51,702 nucleotides of DNA from Kiritimatiellia bacterium (GTDB lineage: Bacteria; Verrucomicrobiota; Kiritimatiellia; RFP12; UBA1067), in NCBI GenBank assembly GCA_017962315.1, contig JAGCVN010000137.1:1-51702 (forward strand). The letters are read 5' to 3'. Below are positions 16,642 to 25,048 of the stretch, piece by piece; position 1 is the stretch's first letter, and every line of letters starts with the position of its first letter. Both the position numbers and the translations under genes were made by a program. The notes beneath the pieces are model-generated. The model had not been told where the DNA came from, did no database searches, and saw only the letters and a program-made list of their open reading frames with translations.

Positions 16642-17432
16642 CGCCTGTTTTTTTTGATTCGCACTGCCATTTCCCCCCTTCGGGCGACACTCCCGGTATT
16701 CTGGCGCGGGCGCGCGAAGCCGGGGTAGCGCACATTCTGGCGATCGGGTGCGACCCGGAAACGAACGGGGGTGCGACCGCAGCCTTCCTTGCCGCGCCGC
16801 AACAATGCCTACGTGCCCGCGGATACGATTATTCGACAGCCGCCAGTCTTACTCCGGACCAAGCGATCCTGCTGCTAAAGCCCTTCGTTCAGGGAGGGAG
16901 GAAAGCAAGGCTCTCCTGCATCGGGGAAATCGGTCTCGACACCCATTGGGGAAACGTAGACCTGCGCGCGCAGCAGGCGCTTTTCGAAGCCCAGCTACGG
17001 TTCGCGGACGAGTGCGGACTCCCCGTCAGCGTCCACACGCGGGAGGCGGACGAGGCGACGTTGCAGTCGCTCGACGCGGTTCCTCAAAAAAACAGGGAAG
17101 GACTTCGCGGCGTCATCCATTGCTATACGGGAGGGATGGAATTCGCCCGTGAACTGCTCGCCCGGAACTTCGCCATCAGCTTCAGCGGCATCGTCACCTT
17201 CCGCAACGCAGACCCGCTCCGCGCCGTGGCGGCGGAGATTCCTGACGACCGACTCCTGATCGAAACCGACTCCCCGTACCTCGCCCCGGTGCCGATGCGC
17301 GGGAAGCGGAACGAGCCTGCGTTCGTCCCGCACGTCGCCGCCTGCCTCGCCGCCGTCCGCGACACGGATTGCACCCGGATCGCCGACTTGACAACCCGGA
17401 ACGCCCTTTCCCTTTTCTCGGGCATCGAATGA
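16635..17432 (+). CDS. TatD family metal-dependent hydrolase
   Basis: 265 residues from ATG 16635 (GGGAGACC site), overlapping the rhamnosidase stop. Metal ligands of the amidohydrolase barrel are visible: His10/His12 in DSHCHF, Glu in CIGEIGLD, VHTREAD, GVIHCYTGG and ETDSPYLAPVP. The strand that normally reads G(I/L)HP after the first third is instead ARGYDYSTAAS (61-71). That conserved segment is therefore replaced, although the metal centre is intact. Family members are 3'-5' DNA exonucleases or deoxyribonucleases linked to DNA repair and quality control. Its position behind GH78 is probably chance. Confidence 0.88.
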   Translation: MVTPVFFDSHCHFPPSGDTPGILARAREAGVAHILAIGCDPETNGGATAAFLAAPQQCLRARGYDYSTAASLTPDQAILLLKPFVQGGRKARLSCIGEIGLDTHWGNVDLRAQQALFEAQLRFADECGLPVSVHTREADEATLQSLDAVPQKNREGLRGVIHCYTGGMEFARELLARNFAISFSGIVTFRNADPLRAVAAEIPDDRLLIETDSPYLAPVPMRGKRNEPAFVPHVAACLAAVRDTDCTRIADLTTRNALSLFSGIE

Positions 17433-17464
17433 GAGGTTGTACCCCAACGGGAATTCGTTTTCCC

Positions 17465-17493
17465 TGTACTCCGCGAGAAAGGTGTGGTAAACT
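17465..17493 (+). promoter_or_regulatory. Promoter with extended -10 upstream of the HZS-alpha-like gene
   Basis: TGTGG followed by TAAACT (17488-17493) gives an extended -10; a weak -35 TGTACT sits 17 bp upstream. The surrounding GGTGTGGTAAAMT is the same as in the promoter at 12668-12677. The leader to the start at 17565 would be about 65 nt and contains AGGAGG at 17549. Confidence 0.5.
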
Positions 17494-17564
17494 AAAGCGT
17501 GTTCGTCGGAACGTGTCCAGAATTTCGCACGTCCGGCGAGATTTGCGAAGAGGAGGCTGAGGGA

Positions 17565-20540
17565 ATGAAAGAGAATGTGACGGTTGCGGTCCTCGCGCTG
17601 ACGGCAGTTGCGCAGGGTGCGACGTTCAATTTCGAGACAGGCGACCTGCAGGGGTGGAAGATCGTGTCGGGTGCGTTTGAACGGCCTGTCTCCGACAGGG
17701 CGCTCGAACACAATTCCGGCAAGCCTTACACGAAGGGGGGCAAGTGGTTCCTCACGACGCTGGAGAGTGCGAAGAACACCTCCTTTGATCGTCAGACCGG
17801 CGTGATCGAATCGCCCCTTGTACGACTCTCCTCCCCCCGCGTGACATTTAAAATCGGGGGTGGCCAGTATGCGTCCTTCTCGCTCATCGACCGCGAAACC
17901 GGTGAAACGCTCGCCGTCTCCACGGGGATGAACGCCGAAACGATGCGAACCGAAACCTGGACCGTGCCGAAAGCTGTCGGACGCGACACGTTCTTCCGTG
18001 TGACCGACCTGGCGACGGGCGGCTGGGGACACGTCACCGTGGATGACGTCGCGTTTGACGGAACGATCGGCGCGGCAGATTTTGCCACGCGCATCGTTGC
18101 GGGACAGGGAAAACCAAAACCGTCCGGAACGGCCGTCGCTTCGGCGGCGGCCGCCATCCACGAACTCGGCACTCGCTTCCCCGCCTACCCCGCCGCAGCC
18201 CTCCTGAAGAAACTGGTCACTGCCGCCGACTCGACCGTGGATGCGTTTCAGAAATTCCTGCAAGACGCGCTCGTCCGCGAAAACCCGCTTGTGAACGCGC
18301 ACGAGATCGTTTTCGCGACACACGCACAATACGCGGTTGACCATCACAACACGGCAACCCTTTTCCAGTACGGGGAGATCAACCAGAACAAGTACACCAC
18401 TCAGGGTGCACTCAAGGCGTTCAACCCCAAGACCGGGAAGACGCGCGTCATCGTGCCTGAGGTCCAAAACCGCACCATCCGCGATCCGGAGGTGGACTAC
18501 GACGGCAAGCGAATCGTATTCGCCATGCGGACGAACCGCGAGGATGACTACCACATCTACACCGTGAATGAAGACGGTTCAAACCTGCGTCAACTGACCC
18601 ACGAGAAGGGCGTCTCCGACATCGACCCCGTCTGGCTTCCGGACGGCAGCATCGTGTTCAGCTCCACCCGCAACCCGAAATACTGCATGTGCAACCGCCA
18701 CATCATGGCGAACCTGTACCGGATGGCGGCGGACGGCGCGAACATCCATCAGATCGGGGTCTCCACCCTTTTCGAGGGACACTCTTCCGTCATGCCGGAC
18801 GGGCGGATCCTCTACGACCGCTGGGAATATGTCGATCGCAATTTCGGCGACGCCCAGGGGCTGTGGACGTGCAACCCCGACGGCACCCGGCACGCAATCT
18901 ATTGGGGAAACAACACGACAAGCCCAGGCGGTGTAATCAACGCCCGCGCACTCGACACCTCGGACAGCTCAAAAGTCATTGCCGTGCTGGGCAGCTGCCA
19001 TGACCGTCCGTGGGGCGCGCTCGGCATCCTCGACCGCAACAAGGGGGTTGACGGACAGATGTCCGTCGTCCGTACCTGGCCGGCCTCCTACCGGTCGCGG
19101 ATTCACGCCGACGGGCGGGAGGATTTCGATTCAACAAAATCGATCCGTCTGAAGTTCGCCGACCCTTTCCCGATCGACGCCGGCCATTTCCTCGCCTCGC
19201 GCATGACGGGGCGTGGCGAAGAGCTGGGACTCGTCTACCTCGACCTCCACGGAAACGAAGTGGCCGTCTACGAAGAAGCCCCCGGCTGCCACTCGCCGTG
19301 TGTGCTGCGCACCACCCCCAAACCGCCCATGCAGAGCGACAAGCGCGTGTTCACCGCCCCCGACGCCCCCGGCTTTTTCTACGTCCAAAACGTCTACGTA
19401 GGCACTCACATGAAAGGCGTCAAACCCGGCACCGTGAAAGCGCTGCGCGTCGTGGAGTCGCCCGAAAAACGGAGCTGGACAAAGCCACGCGGTTGGTTCG
19501 GGCATGGCGAGGAGGCACCGGCCATGAACTGGCATTCGTTTGAAAACAAGCGTGTGCTGGGCACGGTCCCGGTCGAAGCGGACGGAAGCGCCTACTTCGA
19601 ACTTCCCGCGAACACGTTCGTCTACTTCCAGGCACTCGACGGGGAAGGCAAGATGGTCCAGTCGATGCGTTCGGGCGCGTATGTGCAGCCCGGCGAAATG
19701 TACGGGTGCGTGGGATGCCACGAAAGCCGCGTCGGCGAGTCCGCCCCCGTCTCGAAGAAACCGCTGGCGATGCTCCGCGCCCCTTCCAAGCTCGACGGCG
19801 CGTACAACCTCGCCGGACTTGAAAAAGGGACGCCTCCGCACTTCTACAGCTTCCAGCGCGAGGTCCAGCCCGTCTTCAACGCCCGGTGCGTGAGTTGCCA
19901 CGACTACGGGAAGAAGGCGGGGGCGAAGGTCAACCTCAGCGGAGACCGGGGCGCGTTCTTCTGCACGAGTTACACCGACCTCTGGGCGCTCCGTCTGGTG
20001 ACCTGCATCGGCGGCGGCCCCGCCGCCATACAACCCGCCTACAGCTGGGGATCTCACGCCTCGAAACTGACCAAAGCGCTCTACGGGCACGGCGGTGTGA
20101 AGCTGACGGATGAAGAACGCGCCCGCATCCTCGTCTGGATGGATCTCAACGCCCCCTACTACCCGCAGTACGAGTGTGCCTACCCCGACAACCCCGGCGG
20201 ACGGATGCCGCTCACCTTCGACGAACGCAAAAAACTCGAAACGCTCTGCGGCGGCAAAATCGCCAACAGCCACCATGCGGCGCAACGCGAGCAGCTGAAC
20301 TTCGACCGGCCGGAATGTTCACGCATTCTGGACCGCGTGAAGGGGAAGCCGGCCTACGAAGAAGCGCTCGCCTTGATCCGGCTGGGAAAGGAACGGTTGC
20401 AGCAGAAACCGCGTTGCGACATGGATGGATTCGTTCCCTGCCCGACCGACCAGCAGCGCGAATCCCGTTACCAGCGCCGGCTGGAAGCCGAACGGCGCAA
20501 CTACGACGCGATCCGCGAGGGGAAGAAGGTTTACGACTGA
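17565..20540 (+). CDS. Hydrazine-synthase-alpha-like secreted protein: TolB/PD40 propeller plus two CxxCH heme sites
   Basis: 991 residues from ATG 17565, which has AGGAGG upstream and begins a signal peptide (MKENVTVAVLALTAVAQG). A beta-sandwich of about 150 residues (FETGDLQGWKIVSG) comes first. A propeller with TolB-like blades follows (DYHIYTVNEDGSNLRQL, WLPDGSIVFSSTRN, HSSVMPDGRILYDRWEY). The C-terminal half carries heme c motifs CVGCH (715-719) and CVSCH (775-779). The layout matches the HZS_alpha-type proteins common in Planctomycetes and Verrucomicrobia, mostly of unknown role and not evidence for anammox. It leads an operon with alcohol dehydrogenase, deoC and a sugar kinase, so a periplasmic redox step on a carbohydrate is possible. 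Confidence 0.78.
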   Translation: MKENVTVAVLALTAVAQGATFNFETGDLQGWKIVSGAFERPVSDRALEHNSGKPYTKGGKWFLTTLESAKNTSFDRQTGVIESPLVRLSSPRVTFKIGGGQYASFSLIDRETGETLAVSTGMNAETMRTETWTVPKAVGRDTFFRVTDLATGGWGHVTVDDVAFDGTIGAADFATRIVAGQGKPKPSGTAVASAAAAIHELGTRFPAYPAAALLKKLVTAADSTVDAFQKFLQDALVRENPLVNAHEIVFATHAQYAVDHHNTATLFQYGEINQNKYTTQGALKAFNPKTGKTRVIVPEVQNRTIRDPEVDYDGKRIVFAMRTNREDDYHIYTVNEDGSNLRQLTHEKGVSDIDPVWLPDGSIVFSSTRNPKYCMCNRHIMANLYRMAADGANIHQIGVSTLFEGHSSVMPDGRILYDRWEYVDRNFGDAQGLWTCNPDGTRHAIYWGNNTTSPGGVINARALDTSDSSKVIAVLGSCHDRPWGALGILDRNKGVDGQMSVVRTWPASYRSRIHADGREDFDSTKSIRLKFADPFPIDAGHFLASRMTGRGEELGLVYLDLHGNEVAVYEEAPGCHSPCVLRTTPKPPMQSDKRVFTAPDAPGFFYVQNVYVGTHMKGVKPGTVKALRVVESPEKRSWTKPRGWFGHGEEAPAMNWHSFENKRVLGTVPVEADGSAYFELPANTFVYFQALDGEGKMVQSMRSGAYVQPGEMYGCVGCHESRVGESAPVSKKPLAMLRAPSKLDGAYNLAGLEKGTPPHFYSFQREVQPVFNARCVSCHDYGKKAGAKVNLSGDRGAFFCTSYTDLWALRLVTCIGGGPAAIQPAYSWGSHASKLTKALYGHGGVKLTDEERARILVWMDLNAPYYPQYECAYPDNPGGRMPLTFDERKKLETLCGGKIANSHHAAQREQLNFDRPECSRILDRVKGKPAYEEALALIRLGKERLQQKPRCDMDGFVPCPTDQQRESRYQRRLEAERRNYDAIREGKKVYD

Positions 20541-20568
20541 TCTGATACAAACCACGAAAGGAACAGAA

Positions 20569-21762
20569 ATGAATGCATTCACATACCACAACCCGGTAAA
20601 GGTTGTTTTTGGAAACGGCACGTTCGCTCAAGCTGGGCAGGAAGCGGCGAAACTCGGCAAGCGGGCGATTATCGTCTCGTACAACGACGGAAGCGTCACC
20701 GGCACGCTCGCCAAGCTGAAGGAGATGCTGGACGCGGCGGGCGTCGCCTCTATGCAGTTCCTCGAAGTCGTGCCGAACCCGCCGGTCGAAATGATCGAAC
20801 GAGGTGTCGAACAGGCGAAGGCGTTCGGTGCGGATCTCGTGATCGGCGTCGGCGGCGGCAGCGCGATGGACGCGGCGAAGGCGCTCGCGGCGGGCGTCCT
20901 CTACACCCACGGCGACCTCTGGAACATGGTTTACGCCTGTCACTCGAACGTGACGACGCAGCCGCCAGAGAAATCGCTCCCGACCCTGCTAATCCCCACC
21001 CTCCCCGCCACGGGGAGCGAGATGAACAACTGCAGCGTACTCAGCTCCACGACACGTGGCAAGAAGAGTTACATCTGGGCGGAGTGCCTGTACGCGAAAA
21101 CGTCGATCCTCGACCCCGAACTCACCTACACGCTGCCGCCTTTCCAGACGGCCTGCGGCTCGATCGACGCAATCAGCCACGTTCTGGAAATCTATGTCAA
21201 CGGACAGGATGAGAGCGACCTCCTCCACGCCTGGCAACTCGCCCTCATGCGTACGATTGTCGAGAACCTGCCCGTCGTTCTCAAGGATCCGAAGAACGTC
21301 CACGCTCGGACCGAGTTGATGTGGTGCGCGACCTGCGCCATCAACGGATGGGCATCGCCGGGCGATGCCTGGACGCCGATCCACCAGGTCGGGCACGTCC
21401 TCACCTCGCACCACGGCATCAACCACGGCTCTTCCCTCGCCATCATGATGCCCCCGTGGATGGACTTTTTCAAGGCGCGCAAGCCCGCCCTTTACGCCGC
21501 TTTCGCGACGAAGGTGATGGGTGTCAACCCGGAGGGCAAAACCGAACTCGAAATCGCCGGAGAGGGGATCAAAGCGTTCAAGGCGTTCATCAAGGCGTGC
21601 GGCGTGCCGACCACGCTTTCCGAGAAGGGGATCACGGAGGCGGATATTCCCGCCATCGTGGAGGGCGTGAAGAGCGTCAGCTTCAACGCGGACGGCGTCC
21701 TCTCCTGCAACCCGCCGGTAACGTCCGAAGAAATCGCGGAAATCCTGAAAGCGGCCCTCTAA
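20569..21762 (+). CDS. Iron-containing (group III) alcohol dehydrogenase
   Basis: 397 residues from ATG 20569 (AAAGGAAC site). The nucleotide-binding GVGGGSAMDAAK is near residue 100. The iron ligands of the family are recognisable in GSIDAISHVLE (Asp, His) and HQVGHVLTSHHGINHG (two His). The overall length and PTLPATGSEMN suggest the NADPH-dependent butanol dehydrogenase/YqhD branch. It probably interconverts a short aldehyde and its alcohol in the cytoplasm. Standing 18 bp before deoC, it may reduce the acetaldehyde made by the aldolase. Confidence 0.9.
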   Translation: MNAFTYHNPVKVVFGNGTFAQAGQEAAKLGKRAIIVSYNDGSVTGTLAKLKEMLDAAGVASMQFLEVVPNPPVEMIERGVEQAKAFGADLVIGVGGGSAMDAAKALAAGVLYTHGDLWNMVYACHSNVTTQPPEKSLPTLLIPTLPATGSEMNNCSVLSSTTRGKKSYIWAECLYAKTSILDPELTYTLPPFQTACGSIDAISHVLEIYVNGQDESDLLHAWQLALMRTIVENLPVVLKDPKNVHARTELMWCATCAINGWASPGDAWTPIHQVGHVLTSHHGINHGSSLAIMMPPWMDFFKARKPALYAAFATKVMGVNPEGKTELEIAGEGIKAFKAFIKACGVPTTLSEKGITEADIPAIVEGVKSVSFNADGVLSCNPPVTSEEIAEILKAAL

Positions 21763-21780
21763 ACCGGAAGGAACAGACGT

Positions 21781-22458
21781 ATGACGAGTGCTGAAATTGC
21801 AAAAATGATGGACATCAGCGCGGTCCAGGCGCAGTCCACGCTCGAAGACATCAGTGACGTTTGCGCACTCGCCAAAGAGTTCCGCGTCGCCGCCGTGTTC
21901 TGCCTGCCCGCGCACGTCCCCTACATGCGGGCGTGCCTGGGCGCGGACACGGACGTGAAGCTCGCCTCCGTGAGCGGATTTCCGGGCGGCGCGGAAACTA
22001 CGCGCATCAAAGTCGAAACCGCGAAGGAGCTGGTTTCATTCGGATGCGACGAGGTGGACATGGTGAACAACATCGCCTGGCTGAAAGCGGGGGACAAAGC
22101 CCGTTATGTCGGCGATGTCCGCGGCGTGGTGGAAGCCGCCGCCAACCGTCCCGTGAAGGTAATCCTTGAATGCCACTGGCTCACGGACGAGGAGATCATC
22201 CGCGCATGCGAGTGGTGCGCCGAGGCCGGCGCGAGCTGGGTGAAGACCGGGACGGGATGGGCGCCGACAGGCGCCACCGTCGAACGCTGCGCCTTGATGA
22301 AACGGACAGTCGGCGACCGTTGCGGTGTCAAAGCCGCCGGCGGAGTGCGCACGCTGGAGACCCTGCTTGCCATGTACAATGCGGGGACGCGCCGTTTCGG
22401 GATCGGCGTGAAAACCGCGAGGTCGATCCTCGATGAGCTGGCAGGCCAGCGCGGGTGA
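21781..22458 (+). CDS. deoC: Deoxyribose-phosphate aldolase DeoC
   Basis: 225 residues, normal length for the family. The Schiff-base Lys155 lies in SWVKTGTGW and the second essential Lys184 in GVKAAGGVRT; EVDMVNN is the conserved early strand. The enzyme splits 2-deoxyribose 5-phosphate into glyceraldehyde 3-phosphate and acetaldehyde. A GGAAGG site precedes the start. The upstream alcohol dehydrogenase and downstream FGGY kinase suggest a small catabolic operon for a deoxysugar or nucleoside sugar. Confidence 0.93.
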   Translation: MTSAEIAKMMDISAVQAQSTLEDISDVCALAKEFRVAAVFCLPAHVPYMRACLGADTDVKLASVSGFPGGAETTRIKVETAKELVSFGCDEVDMVNNIAWLKAGDKARYVGDVRGVVEAAANRPVKVILECHWLTDEEIIRACEWCAEAGASWVKTGTGWAPTGATVERCALMKRTVGDRCGVKAAGGVRTLETLLAMYNAGTRRFGIGVKTARSILDELAGQRG

Positions 22459-22585
22459 CGGATGTCGCACCTGGCCCCCCGTGCGGAATGCCTCACAAAT
22501 CTGGTTACATGGCCCCCATCCGACTTTCTTCCGATGGTGTCGGTGTACATTGTGGCCTCAGCAGCGAGATAAGGAGGTATTGGAA

Positions 22586-22759
22586 ATGCAAAACGCGAAA
22601 CAAACCCAGATGACTACGATTTCGTTGTTCTCCGGCGCAGAAGGTCTTGATATTGGCGTCAGACAGGCTGGATCTGATATATTGGCTTGCGAGACATTGC
22701 GCCTCACCACCCGTGAAGAAAACAGCTACTCACCAGAAAGGATGAAATGCCATGAATGA
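22586..22759 (+). pseudogene. Remnant of a DNA (cytosine-5) methyltransferase N-terminus
   Basis: A 57-residue frame with an excellent ribosome-binding site (AAGGAGG, 9 nt before ATG 22586). Residues 9-36 read MTTISLFSGAEGLDIGVRQ then AGSDILACETLRL, matching C5-methyltransferase motif I (ISLFSGxGGLD) and the following helix. The second motif Gly has become Glu. ILAC runs directly into ETLRL, as though about eight residues between two AC-containing points were deleted. No PCQ catalytic motif or later motifs follow. The frame ends 8 bp inside the next gene, so ribosomes may pass straight on to the kinase. Confidence 0.65.
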
Positions 22760-24239
22760 TTCAAAGATTCTCGCCTACGACTTTGGAACGGGCGGCATCA
22801 AGGCATCACTCTTCGATGGAAACGGCGTCTGCGAAGCCTCCGGTTTCGATGCCTACGAAACCCATTACCCCGCCTCCGGTTTCCACGAACAGGCGCCGGC
22901 TGATTGGTGGAGGGCTACCGTCCGCTCGACGCGGCTGCTCGCGGAAAAAGCCGGAGACGAGGCGATGTCCTGTGTCCGGGCCATCGGGATATCCGGCCAT
23001 TCACTCGGTGTCGTCCCGTTGGATGCCGCAGGCAACCTGCTCCGCGAGCGCGTCCCGATCTGGAGCGATTCTCGCGCCGACGCCGAAGCCCGCGAATTCT
23101 TCCGCTCCATCGACGAGACACGTTGGTACGAGACAACCGGCTGCGGTTTCCCTCCCGGTCTTTACAGCGTCTTCAAACTCATGTGGTTCCGTAAACATGA
23201 ACCGGAGTGGTTCGCGCGTGTGGAGGTCGTGCTGGGAACAAAAGACTACATCAACTACCGTCTCACCGGCATAAAGGCGACCGATAATTCCTATGCCTCC
23301 GGATCGGGCGTTTATTCCCTCGCCGACCGGGCGTATGCCCCCGCCCTTCTCGACGCCAGCGGACTGCCGCCGGAAATCTTTCCGAAGATCGTTCCCTCGA
23401 CGTACATGCTGGGAACGCTTACGGCGGATGCGGCGAAGGAACTGGGATTGCCGCAATCGACCGTCGTCGTCGCGGGCGGCGTCGATAACAGCTGCATGGC
23501 GCTCGGAGCGGGCGCATACAAGGAGGGACGCGCCTACAACTCGCTCGGGTCATCCAGCTGGATCGCCGTCTCAAGCGCAAAACCCGTGATCGACGCAGCG
23601 ACGCGGCCTTACGTGTTCGACCACGTCGTGCCCGGACAATACGCCAGCGCGCTCGCCATCTTTTCGGCTGGCACCAGCCACACGTGGCTGCGCGACGTAT
23701 TACGTCTCGACTATGCCGAAATGGACACGCTCGCGGAAAAAGCGGGACGCGGTGCGCACGGCCTTTTCTTCAATCCCTCGCTCGCCGGCGGAAGTTCGCT
23801 GGATGCGACCCCAAAGATCCGGGGCGCTTTTGCGAACCTCGATCTCTGTCACACGAGCGGAGACCTCATCCGTGCCGTGATGGAGGGGGTAGCGTTCGGG
23901 TTGCGCGGTGCCCTGGATGGACTTCGCGCGCTCGTTCCCGTCGCCGAACCGTTGACGCTCGTAGGCGGCGGCGCGAAAGCCGCGATCTGGCGGCAAATCT
24001 ACGCGGATGTCTACGGACTCCGCGTGGTACGCACGGAAATCGGGCAACAGGCGGCGGCGTTAGGCGCGGCGGCGGTTGCCGGTGTCGGATGCGGTCTATG
24101 GCCGGATTTCGACATCGTAGACCGCGTGACGCGCGTGACGGACGAAGAGACGCCAACCCCCGAAGCCCGTACCGAATACAACCGCCTCTACGCCCGCTAT
24201 CAGTCCCTGACCGCCCATCTGGCGGAATGGGCAAAATAA
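22752..24239 (+). CDS. FGGY family carbohydrate kinase (xylulokinase-like)
   Basis: 495 residues; AAAGGATG precedes ATG 22752. The phosphate-binding DFGTGGIKASLFD is at the N-terminus. VWSDSRAD-type IWSDSRADAEA, GGVDNSCMALGAG and the C-terminal adenine-binding GGGAKAAIWRQIYAD with GQQAAALGAAAVAG are typical of the xylulokinase/gluconokinase branch. The exact sugar cannot be fixed from sequence. With deoC and an alcohol dehydrogenase upstream and rhamnosidase nearby, candidates are a ketopentose or a deoxy-ketose. The start overlaps the methyltransferase remnant by 8 bp. Confidence 0.88.
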   Translation: MNDSKILAYDFGTGGIKASLFDGNGVCEASGFDAYETHYPASGFHEQAPADWWRATVRSTRLLAEKAGDEAMSCVRAIGISGHSLGVVPLDAAGNLLRERVPIWSDSRADAEAREFFRSIDETRWYETTGCGFPPGLYSVFKLMWFRKHEPEWFARVEVVLGTKDYINYRLTGIKATDNSYASGSGVYSLADRAYAPALLDASGLPPEIFPKIVPSTYMLGTLTADAAKELGLPQSTVVVAGGVDNSCMALGAGAYKEGRAYNSLGSSSWIAVSSAKPVIDAATRPYVFDHVVPGQYASALAIFSAGTSHTWLRDVLRLDYAEMDTLAEKAGRGAHGLFFNPSLAGGSSLDATPKIRGAFANLDLCHTSGDLIRAVMEGVAFGLRGALDGLRALVPVAEPLTLVGGGAKAAIWRQIYADVYGLRVVRTEIGQQAAALGAAAVAGVGCGLWPDFDIVDRVTRVTDEETPTPEARTEYNRLYARYQSLTAHLAEWAK

Positions 24240-24245
24240 ACAAGA

Positions 24246-24281
24246 ATCGACGGCACCCGATTGCCATCGGTTGCCGTCGAT
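24246..24281. terminator. Bidirectional hairpin between convergent genes
   Basis: ATCGACGGCA (24246-24255) pairs perfectly with TGCCGTCGAT (24272-24281). Inside, CCGAT pairs with ATCGG around a TGCC tetraloop with a single mismatch between the stems. It lies 6 bp after the kinase stop and 36 bp from the stop of the opposite-strand gene. A long T tract is missing, so efficiency is uncertain. Confidence 0.75.
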
Positions 24282-24317
24282 CACTCTTGATTGTCGCCGT
24301 GCTGCCGGCGTTCGGGT

Positions 24318-24971
24318 TTACTTCCCGTAGACTTCCACCTCGGTGTAGTGGTTCATCTCGTTGGAGGTGTTGCCGTTGCTGTAGAAACGGACGTAGCGAC
24401 CCTTCACGCCCTTGCAGGCAAACGGGCGGCCTTCATGCGTCTCGATGTACTCCTTGTCGCGGCCGGCGCCGAGTTTCGCGGAGTTGTCGTGGTCGTTGTT
24501 AAAGACCGTCTGGACGCCGTCGATGAAATCCTTGTCGTTGGAGATCTGGCAGACGACGTCGCGGTAGACGCGCGCTTCGCCATGGTAGTGCCAGACGCAC
24601 GCGGCATAGATTTCATGCTCCGCGCCGAGGTCTACCTGAACCCACTGCAGTTTCGGTCCGAGTTCGACATACGTCGCCGCGTCGTGTTCCTTGTCGCCGT
24701 CGGTGATGTAGGAAAGTTCGCCGAGGATCGGCTCCGGGTCGCTGGATGTGACCTTGCAGTCGCGGGAGAGAACTTTGTCGCAGCCGGTCGGTACGGTGAT
24801 TGCGGGATACGGCTTGCCATTCCGGGGTGTTTCAAGGTTAGCCGTCTTGATGTCCTTCGGCGTCCCCGCGAACTGGGGTTTCGGAAGTTCGATCTTCAAC
24901 GTCACCTGCGCCTCGGCGGCGATACCCGCTCCCAACACGAGGGCGGCGATGATGCATGCATTCAGTTTCAT
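24318..24971 (-). CDS. Secreted discoidin/F5-8C-like protein
   Basis: 217 residues from ATG 24971 (AAGGAG site); upstream codons in the frame are not signal-like. MKLNACIIAALVLGAGIAAEAQ is a signal peptide. The rest forms one galactose-binding-like beta-sandwich: YITDGDKEHDAATYVEL, LQWVQVDLGAEHEIYAACVW, a strand around VYRDVVCQIS and GVKGRYVRFYSNG. This matches F5/8 type C/discoidin domains, which bind sugars or surfaces. There is no catalytic domain. It is the most downstream gene of the minus-strand electron-transfer cluster, separated from apbE by 77 bp, and its link to it is unclear. Confidence 0.78.
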   Translation of the reverse strand: MKLNACIIAALVLGAGIAAEAQVTLKIELPKPQFAGTPKDIKTANLETPRNGKPYPAITVPTGCDKVLSRDCKVTSSDPEPILGELSYITDGDKEHDAATYVELGPKLQWVQVDLGAEHEIYAACVWHYHGEARVYRDVVCQISNDKDFIDGVQTVFNNDHDNSAKLGAGRDKEYIETHEGRPFACKGVKGRYVRFYSNGNTSNEMNHYTEVEVYGK

Positions 24972-25048
24972 GTGCTTCTCCTTTTTCTGGTTTCTCTCGA
25001 AACCGTTTGTTGACCTACCCGGATGTCCGGCACCCGCCGTCCCCCGGC

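Noticed and set aside
17565..20540. Evidence for anammox (hydrazine synthase)
   Set aside because: Only an alpha-subunit-like architecture is present; beta/gamma subunits and hydrazine dehydrogenase are absent and such proteins are common in non-anammox PVC bacteria.
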